The notes beneath the pieces were generated by a model that was not told the origin of the DNA, did not search any database, and was given only the letters and a program-made list of their open reading frames with translations. From Bacteroidota bacterium (GTDB lineage Bacteria; Bacteroidota; Bacteroidia; Bacteroidales; Prolixibacteraceae), in contig JAUYTA010000907.1 of the NCBI GenBank assembly GCA_030695265.1, positions 1-7,731 of the forward strand: DNA of 7,731 bases, written 5' to 3'. The position numbers were made by a program, and so were the translations under genes. This document shows positions 6,718 to 7,731 of the stretch, piece by piece. The number at the start of each line of letters is the position of its first letter. Positions within the stretch are counted from its first letter, which is position 1.

Positions 6718-7731
6718 TTATGTTATTTGTGTTTGATGATTATCTTTCTCTGCTCCGGAAAAATCCAGACCATGTTGTATCTTTTTATTCAGTAAATAAA
6801 TAAATAAGCTGAATAAAATTGCATAAATAAATGTGAACAGGATGAGTGAAAACAGCACCTGCCCTGCCCTCACATTTTCCGACAAGCCATCAGAGGTTCG
6901 CAGCAGACCATATACAACCCAGGGTTGCCGGCCTACTTCGGCTGAATACCAGCCAACCTGATTTGCAATCTGCGGAAGTAAAACCGAAAAACTGAATAGT
7001 ATCATCAGCCATCGCTGGTCAAAGAGTTTTCCTCTCCACCATAAAAAGAGCGAAAACAAGGTAAGACCGATCAGAAACATACCTATTGCAATCATCAGGT
7101 GATACGTCTGGAAAACAAAATTTACCAGGCCGGGCCGATCGTTTTTATCAAAAGCGTTGAGGCCAATAACCGGAGTTGTAAAATCCTGATGAATGAGAAA
7201 AGTAAGGCCTTTGGGAATTTTCAATCCGGTAACTTTTTGGTTCGCATCATCCACCCAGCCAAACAAGTACATATCGGCGACTGCCAAACTATCGTAATGA
7301 CCTTCGAAAGAAGCGAGTTTGGCAGGTTGGTTAACAGCAACACCATTTGCCGAACCGTGGCCCGATACCAATTGAGCAAGCGCTGAAATTGTTGCAATCA
7401 CCAGAATTACACCGAATGCTTTTTTTGATTCCTCCACAAACCGACCCTTTAAAATATAGTATGCATGAACACTCAGGACTAAAAAAGTGCCTGCCAGAAA
7501 AGCTCCGATCCAAACATGCATAATCCGGTCAACTGAAGACGGATTAAAAACCATGGCCCAGAAATCGGTAATTTCAGCACGCGCAGTCATTCCTTCGCCA
7601 ACCACTTTAAAACCTGCCGGAGTTTGCTGCCCAGAGTTGGCAACAACAATCCAGATGGCCGAAAACATTGAGCCAAGCGTTACCATGACGGTCGAAAAAA
7701 AATGGACCCTGGGACTGACCCTGTTCCAGCC
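6718..7731 (-). CDS. cydA: Cytochrome bd oxidase subunit I (CydA), 5' end beyond right edge
   Basis: Subunit I of cytochrome bd carries the quinol site and the heme ligands. The frame stays open to the window edge: 15 codons upstream of ATG 7686 read [15 protein letters not shown], matching CydA (GWD-x-x-x-x-x-x-H...TW in E. coli). ATG 7686 is therefore internal, and about 115 residues with the first heme histidine and the conserved acidic residues are missing. Visible, numbered from 7686: SGQQTPAGF (18-26), the heme b558 histidine in RIMHVWIG (His57), a quinol-loop block [12 protein letters not shown] with Lys123 and Glu128, the heme b558 methionine in YHLMIAIG (Met198), and [20 protein letters not shown] (245-264). 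The loop between the KLASFEGHY block and YHLM is short, so this is the short-Q-loop type. It is the first visible gene of cydA-cydB-radical SAM. Its promoter lies outside the window. Confidence 0.96.
   Translation of the reverse strand, partial: GWNRVSPRVHFFSTVMVTLGSMFSAIWIVVANSGQQTPAGFKVVGEGMTARAEITDFWAMVFNPSSVDRIMHVWIGAFLAGTFLVLSVHAYYILKGRFVEESKKAFGVILVIATISALAQLVSGHGSANGVAVNQPAKLASFEGHYDSLAVADMYLFGWVDDANQKVTGLKIPKGLTFLIHQDFTTPVIGLNAFDKNDRPGLVNFVFQTYHLMIAIGMFLIGLTLFSLFLWWRGKLFDQRWLMILFSFSVLLPQIANQVGWYSAEVGRQPWVVYGLLRTSDGLSENVRAGQVLFSLILFTFIYAILFSLFIYLLNKKIQHGLDFSGAEKDNHQTQIT

Noticed and set aside
7099..7386. A 95-codon open frame on the + strand opposite cydA.
   Set aside because: It lies wholly within the conserved quinol-loop and helix region of cydA; the translation has no recognisable domain and it is best explained as an antisense shadow.
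7684..7686. ATG 7686 as the true start of a short CydA-like protein.
   Set aside because: The frame remains open upstream to the edge and those 15 codons match the CydA family, so the gene simply continues out of the window.

Overview
The window looks like an ordinary chromosomal respiratory region of a member of the Bacteroidota, perhaps a Marinilabiliales/Prolixibacteraceae-like organism. The basis is a CcsB-CcsA fusion with the long middle domain common in that phylum, starts preceded by A/T-rich sequence without a Shine-Dalgarno motif, a moderately AT-rich composition, and the mix of NapC/NirT multiheme cytochrome, System II maturation and cytochrome bd genes. The lineage is inferred; there is no marker gene here.

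Layout. Left part, + strand: the 3' portion of a NapC/NirT-family multiheme cytochrome c (1-1368, open at the left edge), interrupted by an in-frame TAA at 79-81 between two membrane segments. Seven heme-attachment motifs lie downstream of that stop. Then come a 138-nt gap holding a perfect 11-bp hairpin (1464-1491) and a full-length CcsBA cytochrome c synthase (1507-4302). Right part, - strand, converging on ccsBA: cydA (cut by the right edge, stop at 6718), cydB (5678-6712) and a B12-binding-domain radical SAM protein (4362-5660), very tightly spaced and probably one operon. The two halves meet tail to tail in a 59-nt gap (4303-4361). No gap exceeds 300 bases, and no RNA gene, mobile element or CRISPR array was seen.

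How the genes fit together. The cytochrome resembles inner-membrane quinol dehydrogenases that pass electrons from menaquinol to periplasmic or outer carriers. CcsBA exports heme and attaches it to CXXCH motifs, so it is the enzyme that would mature such a protein. Cytochrome bd takes electrons from the same quinol pool to oxygen without heme c. The region therefore encodes two alternative outlets for the quinol pool plus the maturation enzyme for one of them.

Most deserving of a second look are the nonsense codon in an otherwise well-conserved heptaheme cytochrome, its CX3CH first heme motif, the hairpin directly in front of ccsBA, and the uncharacterised radical SAM protein attached to cydAB. 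I see no clearly new biological system; the cydAB-radical SAM pairing is the best candidate.
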